Position numbers and translations under genes: made by a program | Shown: positions 33,126 to 40,243 of the stretch, piece by piece | Numbering within the stretch: position 1 is the first letter of the stretch | Layout of the letters: each line of letters starts with the position of its first letter | The notes under the pieces: generated by a model | Database searches by the model: none | Seen by the model: only the letters and a program-made list of their open reading frames with translations | What the model was told of the DNA's origin: nothing | NCBI RefSeq assembly: GCF_000311845.1 | Contig: NZ_HE978574.1 | Span: forward strand, 455,532 to 501,764 | Length of the DNA stretch: 46,233 nucleotides | Direction: 5' to 3' | Origin: Enorma massiliensis phI | Lineage (GTDB): Bacteria; Actinomycetota; Coriobacteriia; Coriobacteriales; Coriobacteriaceae

Positions 33126-33160
33126 GTGCCCGTCCGTACCGAGATTGTGCGGGCGGGCAC
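33126..33160. terminator. Strong GC-rich hairpin after the MerR gene
   Basis: GTGCCCGTCCG (33126-33136) pairs with CGGGCGGGCAC (33150-33160), with one G-T wobble, around a 13-nt loop. It starts 12 bp after the stop codon and lies between convergent genes. No T-run, so termination is inferred from position. Confidence 0.55.
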
Positions 33161-33199
33161 CAATGCGTTCACGAGTTCCGGGCAGAGCAATCGCGCTTG

Positions 33200-33703
33200 C
33201 TACTCCGCTTCATCGCCGATTTCGCCCTGCAAGCGTATCTTGTAGGATAGCTTGACCACGAGCAGGGCCACCGAGAGGAACACGAGCGTTGCGGCAGCCG
33301 CTGCCATGGCCTCAAGGCTCACGAGCGCCCCAACGAACATGGCGATCACGGCAAGCGCGGGCATGATCTGGACGAACGACCGCGCTATCTCCCGTTCCAT
33401 GTGGGCCTGAAGCTCATCGTTCTCCTTTGCATGGAGGTGGCGAAGCGCCCGGTCGTCCGAAAGCGCGCGGCGCAGGTCAACGATGTTTTTGATGGTGACC
33501 ACGGCGGCGACCGTGCAAAGCCCCATCACAGCCCCCAAGAGGAAGGCCGACGTGCTCGTCGTGCCGTTTAGGGCAGGGAGGTTTTCGGTCGCCGTGAGCG
33601 CGCCGCCCATGACGAGCACGATGCAGATGGCTGCTGCAGACAGAGTTTCGCGGCGGAGACGCCTGGCGGCATCTTCACGCAGGGATTCGATGGTGGTCTT
33701 CAT
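33200..33703 (-). CDS. Four-helix membrane protein co-transcribed with small XRE regulator
   Basis: 167 residues with about four membrane helices (roughly 20-38, 48-70, 110-128, 130-150) and an acidic/basic cytoplasmic linker (LRRALSDDRALRHLHAKENDEL). No named family recognised with confidence. Such proteins regularly follow a 65-70-residue XRE gene in Firmicutes and Actinobacteria. ATG 33703 follows AAAGGGG. It starts 66 bp after the XRE stop, so the two are surely one operon. Confidence 0.75.
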   Translation of the reverse strand: MKTTIESLREDAARRLRRETLSAAAICIVLVMGGALTATENLPALNGTTSTSAFLLGAVMGLCTVAAVVTIKNIVDLRRALSDDRALRHLHAKENDELQAHMEREIARSFVQIMPALAVIAMFVGALVSLEAMAAAAATLVFLSVALLVVKLSYKIRLQGEIGDEAE

Positions 33704-33768
33704 GGACGGGCCCCTTTCTTTTGTTCTTCGAAGTGCTGGGCTAGCCGGCGGGTTGCCGGATCGAATGG

Positions 33769-33978
33769 CTACAGTTCCTCATCTATTTCGGAAAAATCAA
33801 ATACTTCCTCGATGGTGAGTCCAAAATAGCGGGCGATTTTGTATGCGAGCGGAAGCGACGCGGTGTATTTGCCCACCTCGATAGAGGTGATGGTTTGGCG
33901 CGTCGTGCCCACGGCGTCGGCAAGCTCGGCCTGGCTGAGCTTTTGCGCCCGCCGGAGTTCGCGGATACGGCTCCTCAT
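33769..33978 (-). CDS. Small XRE-family regulator (69 residues)
   Basis: Compact Cro/C1-like protein: RIRELRRAQKLSQAELADAVGTTRQTITSIEVGKY with the tail LPLAYKIARYFGLTIEEVFDF, typical of the short YgzD-like group. ATG 33978 has AGGGAG upstream. The frame extends to 34053 without support. The promoter region contains repeated TGCAAAG motifs, so autoregulation is likely. First gene of the pair with the membrane protein at 33200. Confidence 0.9.
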   Translation of the reverse strand: MRSRIRELRRAQKLSQAELADAVGTTRQTITSIEVGKYTASLPLAYKIARYFGLTIEEVFDFSEIDEEL

Positions 33979-34011
33979 GGTCTCCCTTCCTCGGCTGATT
34001 GCAATTGATAG

Positions 34012-34076
34012 TGCAAAGCTCGCTTTGCAAGATAAGCATAGTATACTTTGCAAAAGATGACAAGTAAACTTTGCAT
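34012..34076 (-). promoter_or_regulatory. Promoter and operator of the small XRE operon
   Basis: On the minus strand, TTTACT (34068-34063) and TATACT (34045-34040) are 17 bp apart. Two direct repeats AGTAWACTTTGCA begin at 34040 and 34063 (plus coordinates), 23 bp apart, covering both promoter hexamers. An inverted repeat TGCAAAGC-TC-GCTTTGCA (34012-34029) lies just downstream. The region is AT-rich compared with the rest. This is a convincing autoregulatory site for the XRE protein. Confidence 0.72.
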
Positions 34077-34096
34077 TTTTTTTCTCGCACTAGGGG

Positions 34097-34162
34097 TCAA
34101 AACGGGACGGGGTTGTTTTGACTCATTCGAATGAGAGGCGGGGCCGATCGTTCGCCCGACGA
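34097..34162. repeat. GGGACGGG element, copy T2 (66 bp)
   Basis: Begins TCAAAACGGGACGGGG, continues TTTTGACTCATTCG and ends in a GGGCCGA-GTTCGCCC-GCGA region. It is matched over its full 66 bp by copy T3, 98 bp further on. TCAAAA and TTTTGA are inverted arms around the GGGACGGG core. Confidence 0.75.
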
Positions 34163-34194
34163 TTCAAAATGGTCACGACTCAAAATGGCACGAC

Positions 34195-34260
34195 TCAAAA
34201 TGGGACGGGTCTGTTTTGACTCATTCGGGCGAGAATCAGGGCCGACGGTTCGCCCAGCGA
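34195..34260. repeat. GGGACGGG element, copy T3 (66 bp)
   Basis: Same 66-bp organisation as T2 with TCAAAATGGGACGGGT at the start. Just before it is a short tandem of three CAAAATGG-ACGACT units (34176-34205). It lies in the gap between two minus-strand genes. Confidence 0.75.
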
Positions 34261-34282
34261 GCCAGCTTCCAGGAATGACGCC

Positions 34283-34334
34283 GCCGGAGGAGCGCCGGCA
34301 TGACGGTCGCCGGAGGAGCTCCGGCGTGACGGTC
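34283..34334. repeat. Two tandem 26-bp units (GCCGGAGGAG...)
   Basis: Units 34283-34308 and 34309-34334 share GCCGGAGGAGC, CCGGC and TGACGGTC. Each unit can fold into a small GCCGG/CCGGC hairpin. They lie 3-prime of the DUF2200 gene and might act as its terminator. Confidence 0.6.
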
Positions 34335-34356
34335 GTCGCGGGTGGCTTTACGACGG

Positions 34357-34707
34357 CTATGACCGCAGGATCTTTTCCATGGCGCGCCCGCGGGCGAGCT
34401 CGTCTACCAATTTGTCCAGATAGCGCGCATTCTGCTCGACCGGATCTTCAATCGCAGAGACGTCTACGCCGCAGATTTTACCGGTGATAAGGGAACGATT
34501 GGGGTTGAGCCGCGGCGCCGACGCGAAGAACTGCTCGTAGGTGGCGTCCGCTTCAAGCTGCGCCTGAAGCCCCGCTGCATCGTATCCGGTAAGCCAGAAG
34601 AGAACTTGGTCGACCTCCTCCTTAGTGCGGCCCTTGCGCTCTGCCTTCTGCACGAGCAGCGGGTAGACCTTGGCAAACGACATCTGCGCAATCTGCATGC
34701 GAGCCAT
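34357..34707 (-). CDS. DUF2200 protein
   Basis: 116 residues: MSFAKVYPLLVQKAERKGRT, EEVDQVLFWLTGYD, LNPNRSLITGKICGV, and NARYLDKLVDELARGRAMEK are diagnostic of DUF2200, a widespread cytoplasmic family of unknown function. ATG 34707 has GAAAGGA upstream. Monocistronic. Divergent from the PH-domain genes across a repeat-rich gap. Confidence 0.93.
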   Translation of the reverse strand: MARMQIAQMSFAKVYPLLVQKAERKGRTKEEVDQVLFWLTGYDAAGLQAQLEADATYEQFFASAPRLNPNRSLITGKICGVDVSAIEDPVEQNARYLDKLVDELARGRAMEKILRS

Positions 34708-34727
34708 GGCAGTTCCTTTCAGTCAAG

Positions 34728-34826
34728 GCGGGTCGAGCCGGCGGGGCAAGCCGGGTCGAGCCGGGGCTAAGGGGGTCAATCCGGGCCGAGCCGGGGCCGA
34801 GCCGGCGGGCCGAGCCGGGACGGGCC
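34728..34826. repeat. Degenerate tandem repeat of a CGAGCCGG unit
   Basis: About six irregularly spaced copies of (G)CCGAGCCGGG or TCGAGCCGG in 99 bp between the divergent DUF2200 and PH-domain genes. No gene seen. The rest of the gap ends in a G8 tract (34906-34913). Confidence 0.65.
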
Positions 34827-34956
34827 ATCGCCCCTCATTCCGGAGAGAATCAAGGCTGTCAGCCAAGCGTACCATGCGCGGGTCCACAGCGGTTGTGTCG
34901 CGCTCGGGGGGGGTGCTATCATGAGCAGACATATTGTTCAGCAAGAGGAGGCATCC

Positions 34957-35433
34957 GTGGAACTCCCCTCACGCCGTCTTGACCCGCGCATGCTGCGGGC
35001 ATGGTATGCCGGATCGCTTGCACTCATGGTGGGAACCGTGGCGGTAGGCCTCGTTGCTATGCTCATTGTCCGTCATTTCGGGGGTCCTATCTTGGTCCCG
35101 CTCATCATCATGGGCGTTGCGCTCGTCGTTGAGCTGGCGGATATGGCAATTAGCCCGCGCGTTGAGTATGCGACGTGGCGATTTGACGTGACGCCCACCG
35201 ATGTTGACCTCTACCACGGCGTTTTCGTTAAGAAGCGCGTAATCGTTCCCCTCGTTCGCGTACAGCATGTCGAGACCAAGCAGGGGCCGATCCTCAAGGC
35301 GAACGGTTTGGCCGCCGTGCGTATCTCAACGGCGGGGGAGAGCTTTGAGATTCCCGGGCTCGCCGAAGACGATGCGCGGATGCTGCGCGACCGCGTTGCG
35401 GAGCTCGCGCGTCTTGCCAAAGAGGACGTATAG
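34957..35433 (+). CDS. PH-domain membrane protein, YdbS-like
   Basis: 158 residues. Two membrane helices (about 12-35, 40-60) are followed by a bacterial PH (bPH2) domain: WRFDVTPTDVDLYHGVFVKKRVIVPLVRVQHVETKQGPIL is typical. GTG 34957 is preferred because AGAGGAGG lies 5 nt upstream. ATG 34921, which adds 12 residues, follows the G8 tract and is the alternative. It ends 3 nt before the larger PH-domain gene, matching the YdbS-YdbT gene pair of Bacillus, whose protein products are linked to resistance to amylolysin-type lantibiotics. Confidence 0.88.
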   Translation: MELPSRRLDPRMLRAWYAGSLALMVGTVAVGLVAMLIVRHFGGPILVPLIIMGVALVVELADMAISPRVEYATWRFDVTPTDVDLYHGVFVKKRVIVPLVRVQHVETKQGPILKANGLAAVRISTAGESFEIPGLAEDDARMLRDRVAELARLAKEDV

Positions 35434-35436
35434 AAC

Positions 35437-37362
35437 ATGGCCGGGCAGGACGATAAGAAGCGCGCGCATGCGAGCGAGGAGGCGCCGGCGCGGCTGGAAT
35501 CAGATTGCAAGACGCTTCCGGTGGGAACTCCTGCGGCAAAAGCGGCTCATGCGGCAGAGAAGGCCCGCAGCGCGGGTTCGAACCGGACCCTGGAGCACCT
35601 TGGACGCGAGGTAGAGCGCCTTGCGAATCCGAGGAACTCCCTTTTTGAAGAGGCGGGTATTCCGCTTTCCGGGGTGCATCGGGGAAGCGCGCTTTCGCTC
35701 ATCACGGGTGCGGTGAGCGGCTTGGGCGTTGCGTTCGGCGTGTCGCTCGTGGCGATCGTTCGGACGGTTGGCGGTAACGTTGCAAAGGACCTGCCCGGCG
35801 TCATTGCCATCGCGATCGCCATCGTTGCATTGAGTGTGGTGAGCTCGGTTATAACATGGCGCACGCGCACTTGGGAGCTAACCGATGCGGGCATCATGTT
35901 GAGGAGCGGGCTTGTCACGTCCAGGCAGTTGCAGGTTCCGTACGAGCACATCCACACGGTAAATATGTCGTCTAACTTGGTTGAGCGCGTGCTCGGCCTT
36001 ATGACGCTCGACCTAGATACAGGTGCGGCGAGTTCGGAGGGCGAGGCAACGCGCATCAGGGGCCTGCAAGCGGGCATGGCCGAGGCGCTGCGAGAAGAGC
36101 TTTTCCGGCGCAAGGCGGCGGTGTTGGCGGATCAGGGGTTGGACGCACGAGCCGCTGCTGCGGATACAAGCGCCGGAGCGGATGATGAGGCCTCGCCGAC
36201 CACCCCGGCGCCCTCGCCCGACGCATGCTATACGCTTACGACCGCCCAGCTCGTGTTCGCGGCCCTTACCGAGGCACGCGTCGTGGCCCAGGCGGTGGCA
36301 TTTCTCATCCTCATCGTCCAGGGTATCAACCTCTTGCAGGAAAGCGAGCTCGTTAACCTTTCAGATGTGGCAGGAGATATTGCGGTGCTTCCCGTTGCGT
36401 TGCTCATTGGTGTCGCAGCGCTCTTGCTCGCTTTGGCGTTGATTGTTGGGTTCGCGATCTCGTTTGTCATGAGCTTGATTGGGTATGCGGGATACCGGGC
36501 GGAACGCGCGGCCGGGCGCATCTCGGTCGAGCGCGGTTTGCTCAGCCGTACGTCTCATACGGTTGCGCTGGAGCGCATCCAGTCGATTAACATTCGACAG
36601 GGGCTCATTCGGCAGCTCATAGGCTATGCGGAGGTGCGCGCGTCTGTAGTGGGGGCTATCGGGTCTTCGGATGAGACATCCACTGCCGACGGCGTGGTGC
36701 TGCACCCGTTCATTCGCGTGACCGAGGTCGAAGCGTTCCTGGCGTCTATCGCTCCAGATTTCTCGGCGGCCGAAACAGTCAAAACGGGACGGGTTTGTTT
36801 TGACTCATCTTCCGAGGAGCTCGAAGAGATCGGCCTGGTGCGGCTTCCTCGAGCGGCGGCGCGGAGGTTGGCGTTCCGTACGGCGATGAAGTTCCTGGCG
36901 CTTGCCGTTGCACTTGCGGGCGTGGGGGTCTTTCTGGCGCGCGTGCTGCTAGCGGGTGAATCTTGGAGTATGGTGCGTTTGGCGGTCGGCGCGCTTCTTG
37001 TCGTCATGGGGGTCGCGGTCGTTGCACGGATGATACTGAGCGCCGTTCTTCGCTACCGCGATAGCCGCATCGGTCACGACCGCACGCGGTTCGTGATGGT
37101 TTTGGGCGGCGTTAAACGCCGGACCGAAGTGGTGCTACGCGCGCGCCTCCAACACGCGACCGCTTCGGCGAGCCCTTTCCAGCAGAGGGTGCAGGTTGCG
37201 ACGTTCATGACGAGGACCGCTGCAACGGGCGATCTCGCGCTGCGCGATGTTTCGGCAGCCGATGCCGATGCGCTGCTTGCTTGGATTCGCCCGCGTAGAG
37301 GTGCCGGTGCGGCGAAACCTGTTGATGCGGCGGCTTCTCGAAAGGATTCTCAAGAGGGATGA
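35437..37362 (+). CDS. Multi-PH-domain membrane protein, YdbT-like
   Basis: 641 residues. After a polar N-terminus (about 75 residues) come two helices and a first bPH2 domain (WELTDAGIMLRSGLVTSRQLQVPYEHIHTVNMSSN). Two further helices and a second PH domain follow (GRISVERGLLSRTSHTVALERIQSINIRQGLI), then two helices and a third PH-like domain (IGHDRTRFVMVLGGVKRRTEVVLRARLQHAT). The order fits YdbT. The stretch VKTGRVCFDS (about residues 448-457) is encoded by a dispersed repeat (T4) and sits in a linker between domains. ATG 35437 follows GAGGACGTATAGAAC. Operon with the gene at 34957. Confidence 0.9.
   Translation: MAGQDDKKRAHASEEAPARLESDCKTLPVGTPAAKAAHAAEKARSAGSNRTLEHLGREVERLANPRNSLFEEAGIPLSGVHRGSALSLITGAVSGLGVAFGVSLVAIVRTVGGNVAKDLPGVIAIAIAIVALSVVSSVITWRTRTWELTDAGIMLRSGLVTSRQLQVPYEHIHTVNMSSNLVERVLGLMTLDLDTGAASSEGEATRIRGLQAGMAEALREELFRRKAAVLADQGLDARAAAADTSAGADDEASPTTPAPSPDACYTLTTAQLVFAALTEARVVAQAVAFLILIVQGINLLQESELVNLSDVAGDIAVLPVALLIGVAALLLALALIVGFAISFVMSLIGYAGYRAERAAGRISVERGLLSRTSHTVALERIQSINIRQGLIRQLIGYAEVRASVVGAIGSSDETSTADGVVLHPFIRVTEVEAFLASIAPDFSAAETVKTGRVCFDSSSEELEEIGLVRLPRAAARRLAFRTAMKFLALAVALAGVGVFLARVLLAGESWSMVRLAVGALLVVMGVAVVARMILSAVLRYRDSRIGHDRTRFVMVLGGVKRRTEVVLRARLQHATASASPFQQRVQVATFMTRTAATGDLALRDVSAADADALLAWIRPRRGAGAAKPVDAAASRKDSQEG
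36779..36810. repeat. GGGACGGG element, copy T4, inside the YdbT-like gene
   Basis: TCAAAACGGGACGGGTTTG followed by TTTTGACTCATC, the core of T2 and T3, lies in frame within the coding sequence and is translated as VKTGRVCFDS. It falls between the second and third PH domains, where an insertion would be tolerated. Confidence 0.75.
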
Positions 37363-37419
37363 GAGGCCCTGCCCCGGCTTCTATCAATTGCTTTTGTATG
37401 CGGATGATAACACGCTGCG

Positions 37420-37728
37420 CTATTTCAGCGGGCCCTGAAACAGCTCTTGGTGCGACCCCATGCGCACGAGCCTGATAACAGGGTTGGAGCGGTGAGGCAT
37501 GAATAGGACAAGGACATCAACCATGCCGTCGGCGAGATGGAACTCCATGTGCCCGTTGTAGTTTCCTCCCGGATTGGCAAGCTGGTGAAGCCGGTACATT
37601 GCGGGAAGCGTTCCCGTGGCGGCAAGTTCTCGAAGAGCGGCTCTGAGTTCCGATTTTAGAGCAGGGTGTTTTCGCATCACTTGCCTATAGTCGGCAATAA
37701 ATTGCGGCTCAGGTTTCAGCTCGAACAT
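37420..37728 (-). CDS. YafQ-like RelE/ParE-superfamily mRNA interferase toxin
   Basis: 102 residues, normal YafQ size. The family features seen are the N-terminal KPEPQFIADYRQVMRKHPAL helix, His-containing YRLHQLANPGGNYNGHMEFH, the beta strands VDVLVLFM, and RMGSHQELF at the C-terminus with its His. Expected to cleave mRNA on the ribosome when free of the antitoxin. It starts 2 nt after the antitoxin stop, so it is co-translated with it. No strong SD of its own is visible. Confidence 0.9.
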   Translation of the reverse strand: MFELKPEPQFIADYRQVMRKHPALKSELRAALRELAATGTLPAMYRLHQLANPGGNYNGHMEFHLADGMVDVLVLFMPHRSNPVIRLVRMGSHQELFQGPLK

Positions 37729-37730
37729 GC

Positions 37731-38015
37731 TTACGCCTCGTCAAGGTAAGCGAGAAGGTCATCGACGTCGGTGAAAGTCGGCGTATCATCGGGAATGATG
37801 CCGAGTTCCCTTGCTTCGGCTGCTATCATTGCGCGACGTGTTGCCTCGTTTGGCGCGGGATCGGGCGCTTCGATATCGAATGGAATGCGGCGCTTGATGA
37901 TGAGCTGGCGGGCAGCAAGATTGAAGTACCCGCTGAGCGAAAGACCAAGGGTGTCGAGGATTTCCGTTGTTTCTTGCTTGACGGCATCATCCAAAGTAAT
38001 AGTTGTCGTTGCCAT
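37731..38015 (-). CDS. RelB/DinJ-type antitoxin
   Basis: 94 residues. The N-terminal ribbon-helix-helix (TTTITLDDAVKQETTEILDTLGLSLSGYFNLAARQLI) binds DNA, and the acidic C-terminal half should wrap the toxin. ATG 38015 has AGAGGTG upstream, and an extension to 38060 lies within the operator region and is unlikely. AT-rich palindromes upstream fit autorepression by the toxin-antitoxin complex. Confidence 0.92.
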   Translation of the reverse strand: MATTTITLDDAVKQETTEILDTLGLSLSGYFNLAARQLIIKRRIPFDIEAPDPAPNEATRRAMIAAEARELGIIPDDTPTFTDVDDLLAYLDEA

Positions 38016-38027
38016 GGCAATCACCTC

Positions 38028-38078
38028 TGGTATATAGAAGATATATTGAATATACCTCAATCATATGTATATATACAT
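38028..38078. promoter_or_regulatory. Toxin-antitoxin promoter/operator palindromes
   Basis: ATGTATATATACAT (38065-38078) is a perfect 14-bp palindrome. GGTATAT and ATATACC (38029-38055) form a second, wider inverted repeat containing ATATTGAATAT. This AT-rich island contrasts sharply with the GC-rich chromosome and precedes the antitoxin start by 13-60 bp. Confidence 0.65.
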
Positions 38079-38117
38079 CACTTCTGAATTTCAGTGAGAG
38101 ATTAATGGATCCCATTA

Positions 38118-38132
38118 TTGACCAATGCTCAA
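38118..38132. promoter_or_regulatory. TetR operator upstream of its own gene
   Basis: TTGACCAATGCTCAA is a 15-bp inverted repeat with TTGA/TCAA ends. It recurs with two changes at 38812-38826 upstream of the methyltransferase gene, so one regulator probably binds both. Confidence 0.65.
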
Positions 38133-38170
38133 TCAAGGACTACCATGAGGCCTGACAAGGAGGCGATGGT

Positions 38171-38764
38171 ATGGCCCGAACGGTTAAAGATCCCGAGGAG
38201 CGCAGACGCGAGCTTTTGGCGTGTGCCATGCGGCTGTTTGCCGAGAAAGGCTATGATAACGTGTCGGTTCGTGCGGTCGCGCGGGAGGCAGGCGTGGCAT
38301 CGGGGCTTGCGTACCACTACTTCGATTCCAAGCAGGCGCTCTTCGATGCGGCGATTGAGGAATACGCACGTCAGTGCGCGGAACGGTTCTGCTCGATTTT
38401 TTCCGACCGCTCGCTTTCGCTGGATGAGCAGCTTGACCTAGCCTTCGACCTGGGAACTAAGAGGGAGGCGTTTCCGTATGCCGATTTCTTCCATGCGAGC
38501 GAGCACGGTGCGCTTCACGAGCGGCTCTCTCTCGGCATCTGCGAAGCGGTGCGGCCCAGCCTGACCGCCGCGCTCGAGCGCGATGCGGCAACACGCGGCA
38601 TGTCGGCGCCCGATGCCGAGATGCTTGCCGGGATGCTCGTATACGGAAGCATCGGGCTTGCGTCGGATGGGCACGAGTTGGGTGAGCAGACGAGACGGGC
38701 AGCGCGCCGCTACGTAGCGGCCCTTATAAAGGAGTTCCGGCACATCGGCGAGCGCAAAGGATAG
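38171..38764 (+). CDS. TetR-family repressor next to methyltransferase gene
   Basis: 197 residues. The N-terminal HTH is RRRELLACAMRLFAEKGYDN followed by VSVRAVAREAGVASGLAYHYF and SKQALFDAAI. The rest is the ligand-binding helical domain, with no family-level ligand recognised. ATG 38171 lies 8-10 nt after GGAGG. It is flanked by two copies of the same palindrome and followed by an intrinsic terminator, so it is an independent unit controlling itself and the next gene. Confidence 0.93.
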   Translation: MARTVKDPEERRRELLACAMRLFAEKGYDNVSVRAVAREAGVASGLAYHYFDSKQALFDAAIEEYARQCAERFCSIFSDRSLSLDEQLDLAFDLGTKREAFPYADFFHASEHGALHERLSLGICEAVRPSLTAALERDAATRGMSAPDAEMLAGMLVYGSIGLASDGHELGEQTRRAARRYVAALIKEFRHIGERKG

Positions 38765-38771
38765 GAGATTT

Positions 38772-38800
38772 GCCCGAGTCCTTAGGCTTGGGCTTTTCTT
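38772..38800 (+). terminator. Intrinsic terminator of the TetR gene
   Basis: GCCCGAG-CC pairs with GG-CTTGGGC around a TTA loop and is followed by TTTTCTT. Eight bp after the TetR stop. Confidence 0.75.
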
Positions 38801-38811
38801 GCACGTAACAA

Positions 38812-38826
38812 TTGAGCAATGTTCAA
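38812..38826. promoter_or_regulatory. TetR operator upstream of the methyltransferase gene
   Basis: TTGAGCAATGTTCAA matches the site at 38118 in 13 of 15 positions. It lies 16 bp before the methyltransferase start and just upstream of its ribosome site. Confidence 0.65.
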
Positions 38827-38841
38827 CAGAAAGGATGAGAG

Positions 38842-39648
38842 ATGGACGAGGGTATCGACAAGCAAGCGGGCGAGAGCGGGGCAGAGGTCTCGGGACAGCT
38901 CGACGCGCGCGCGGAGAAGGGCGAAATGCCTGCCCCGCGGCGGTCCAGCATGCACGGGTGCAGGGGAGAAGCGCCGGCCCCGCGGCGGCTCAACGTGCAC
39001 GGGCGCAGGGGCAGCAAGCCCGATTCGGAGCAGCTCAAAGCTCGTTCAAAAGCGGCTTTTGACGAGCAGGCGCCGATATACGACGAGGGCATGCAAGGGG
39101 ACCATGCCCGTGCGCTCTATCCCTGTATTCTCGATGAGGCGCACCGAGCTCTGGAAGGCATCCCCGCCCCCAGCGTGCTGGACGTGGGCTGTGGGACCGG
39201 GATGCTGTCCGAGCAGCTGCTAAGCGTATTCCCTTCCTGCCACCTTACCGGCATCGATCTTTCGCCTGCCATGGTAGAGCGTGCGCGAGCGCGCCTTGCG
39301 GGCAGGGCAGAGGTCCGCGAGGCCGATGCGGAGCGTCTGCCCTTTCATGATGGAGTCTTCGACCTTGTGGTATGCAACGATTCGTTCCATCACTATCCCG
39401 ATCCAGATCGCGCGGCGTTTCAGATGTGGCGCGTTCTCAGAAAAGGCGGGGCGCTGGTACTGGGCGACGTGTGGCAGCCAGCGCCCGCACGCGCGGTGAT
39501 GAATGCCTGGATGCCCCTCTCTCACGAGGGGGATGTGCGCATATACTCGGAGACGGAGCTTCGCGCGATTCTGGGAACATGGTTCCAGCGAGTGCGCTGG
39601 AGCCGGATTGGGCTCACGGGGTGCCTTGTGGTCGCAAGCAAGGGCTGA
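38842..39648 (+). CDS. Class I SAM-dependent methyltransferase
   Basis: 268 residues. The fold is shown by motif I VLDVGCGTGMLSEQL, motif II with acidic LTGIDLS, EADAERLPF, and the motif IV stretch DLVVCNDSFHHY, as in UbiE/MenG-like enzymes. The substrate is unknown. The N-terminal 65 residues hold two copies of a 15-residue unit (PAPRRSSMHGCRGEA, then PAPRRLNVHGRRGSK) from a 45-bp DNA duplication, and are not part of the fold. ATG 38842 has AGAAAGGA upstream. Probably repressed by the adjacent TetR. Confidence 0.9.
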   Translation: MDEGIDKQAGESGAEVSGQLDARAEKGEMPAPRRSSMHGCRGEAPAPRRLNVHGRRGSKPDSEQLKARSKAAFDEQAPIYDEGMQGDHARALYPCILDEAHRALEGIPAPSVLDVGCGTGMLSEQLLSVFPSCHLTGIDLSPAMVERARARLAGRAEVREADAERLPFHDGVFDLVVCNDSFHHYPDPDRAAFQMWRVLRKGGALVLGDVWQPAPARAVMNAWMPLSHEGDVRIYSETELRAILGTWFQRVRWSRIGLTGCLVVASKG

Positions 39649-39695
39649 ATGCCTGAACTGCGGAACAATCGACCATGTGCGAGCATGTTTCGCCT

Positions 39696-40232
39696 TCACG
39701 CTCCAAGATAGTCGAGGACCGGTTGCAGGTAAGCGCGGTTCGTGCCGTCGAATCCTTGCTTCATGGACTCGAGGGCAAAGGCGATGCGCGGATCGGTTTC
39801 AGCTGCTTTGGCCTGCATGCGGAAGAATGCCCGCATGGCCAGCTTGTCGAGCGTGCAAAGCCGGTCAAAATCAAAGCCGCCCTGGCAATAGAAGTGCTTG
39901 AGCGCGGAATACCGCTCGTGGGGAAAGGCGCGCTCAAACGCCTCGTCGGTATCGCTTTGCGGCCAGTCTTCGCTCGGCATGGGGTACGCGCCCACGCCGA
40001 CGACGACATAGCGTTTGCCCGGCTGCGCATCCATGAGGCCGCGCAGCCATTTTGCGCCCTTGAGCCCGCCGGCATGGAACCAGCTAAGGAAGACGAGCGT
40101 ATCGGCACCGGACGCTGCTGCCTCGTCACGCCTCTCGAATGGAAGGGCTTCCGTGCCGAGCGACTCAGCGAGCCATCGAGCATAGGTCCTGGTGTACCCC
40201 GTTTGGGAGCAGTAGACGACGGCGGTGATCAT
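39696..40232 (-). CDS. Flavodoxin-domain protein
   Basis: 178 residues. The FMN-phosphate loop is SQTGYTRTYA near the N-terminus, followed by LVFLSWFHAGGLKGAKWL and VVVGVGAYPM, typical of flavodoxins/HemG-like proteins. It should carry electrons in the cytoplasm. AAAGGAG lies 6 nt before ATG 40232. The TetR gene immediately upstream (11-bp gap) is on the same strand, so the two form an operon. Confidence 0.92.
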   Translation of the reverse strand: MITAVVYCSQTGYTRTYARWLAESLGTEALPFERRDEAAASGADTLVFLSWFHAGGLKGAKWLRGLMDAQPGKRYVVVGVGAYPMPSEDWPQSDTDEAFERAFPHERYSALKHFYCQGGFDFDRLCTLDKLAMRAFFRMQAKAAETDPRIAFALESMKQGFDGTNRAYLQPVLDYLGA

Positions 40233-40243
40233 GCGTGCTCCTT

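Noticed and set aside
34131-34487. Open frame carrying the VCFDS peptide
   Set aside because: It is made of repeats T2/T3 and the 26-bp units and has no protein-like features. The peptide is a translation of the repeat.
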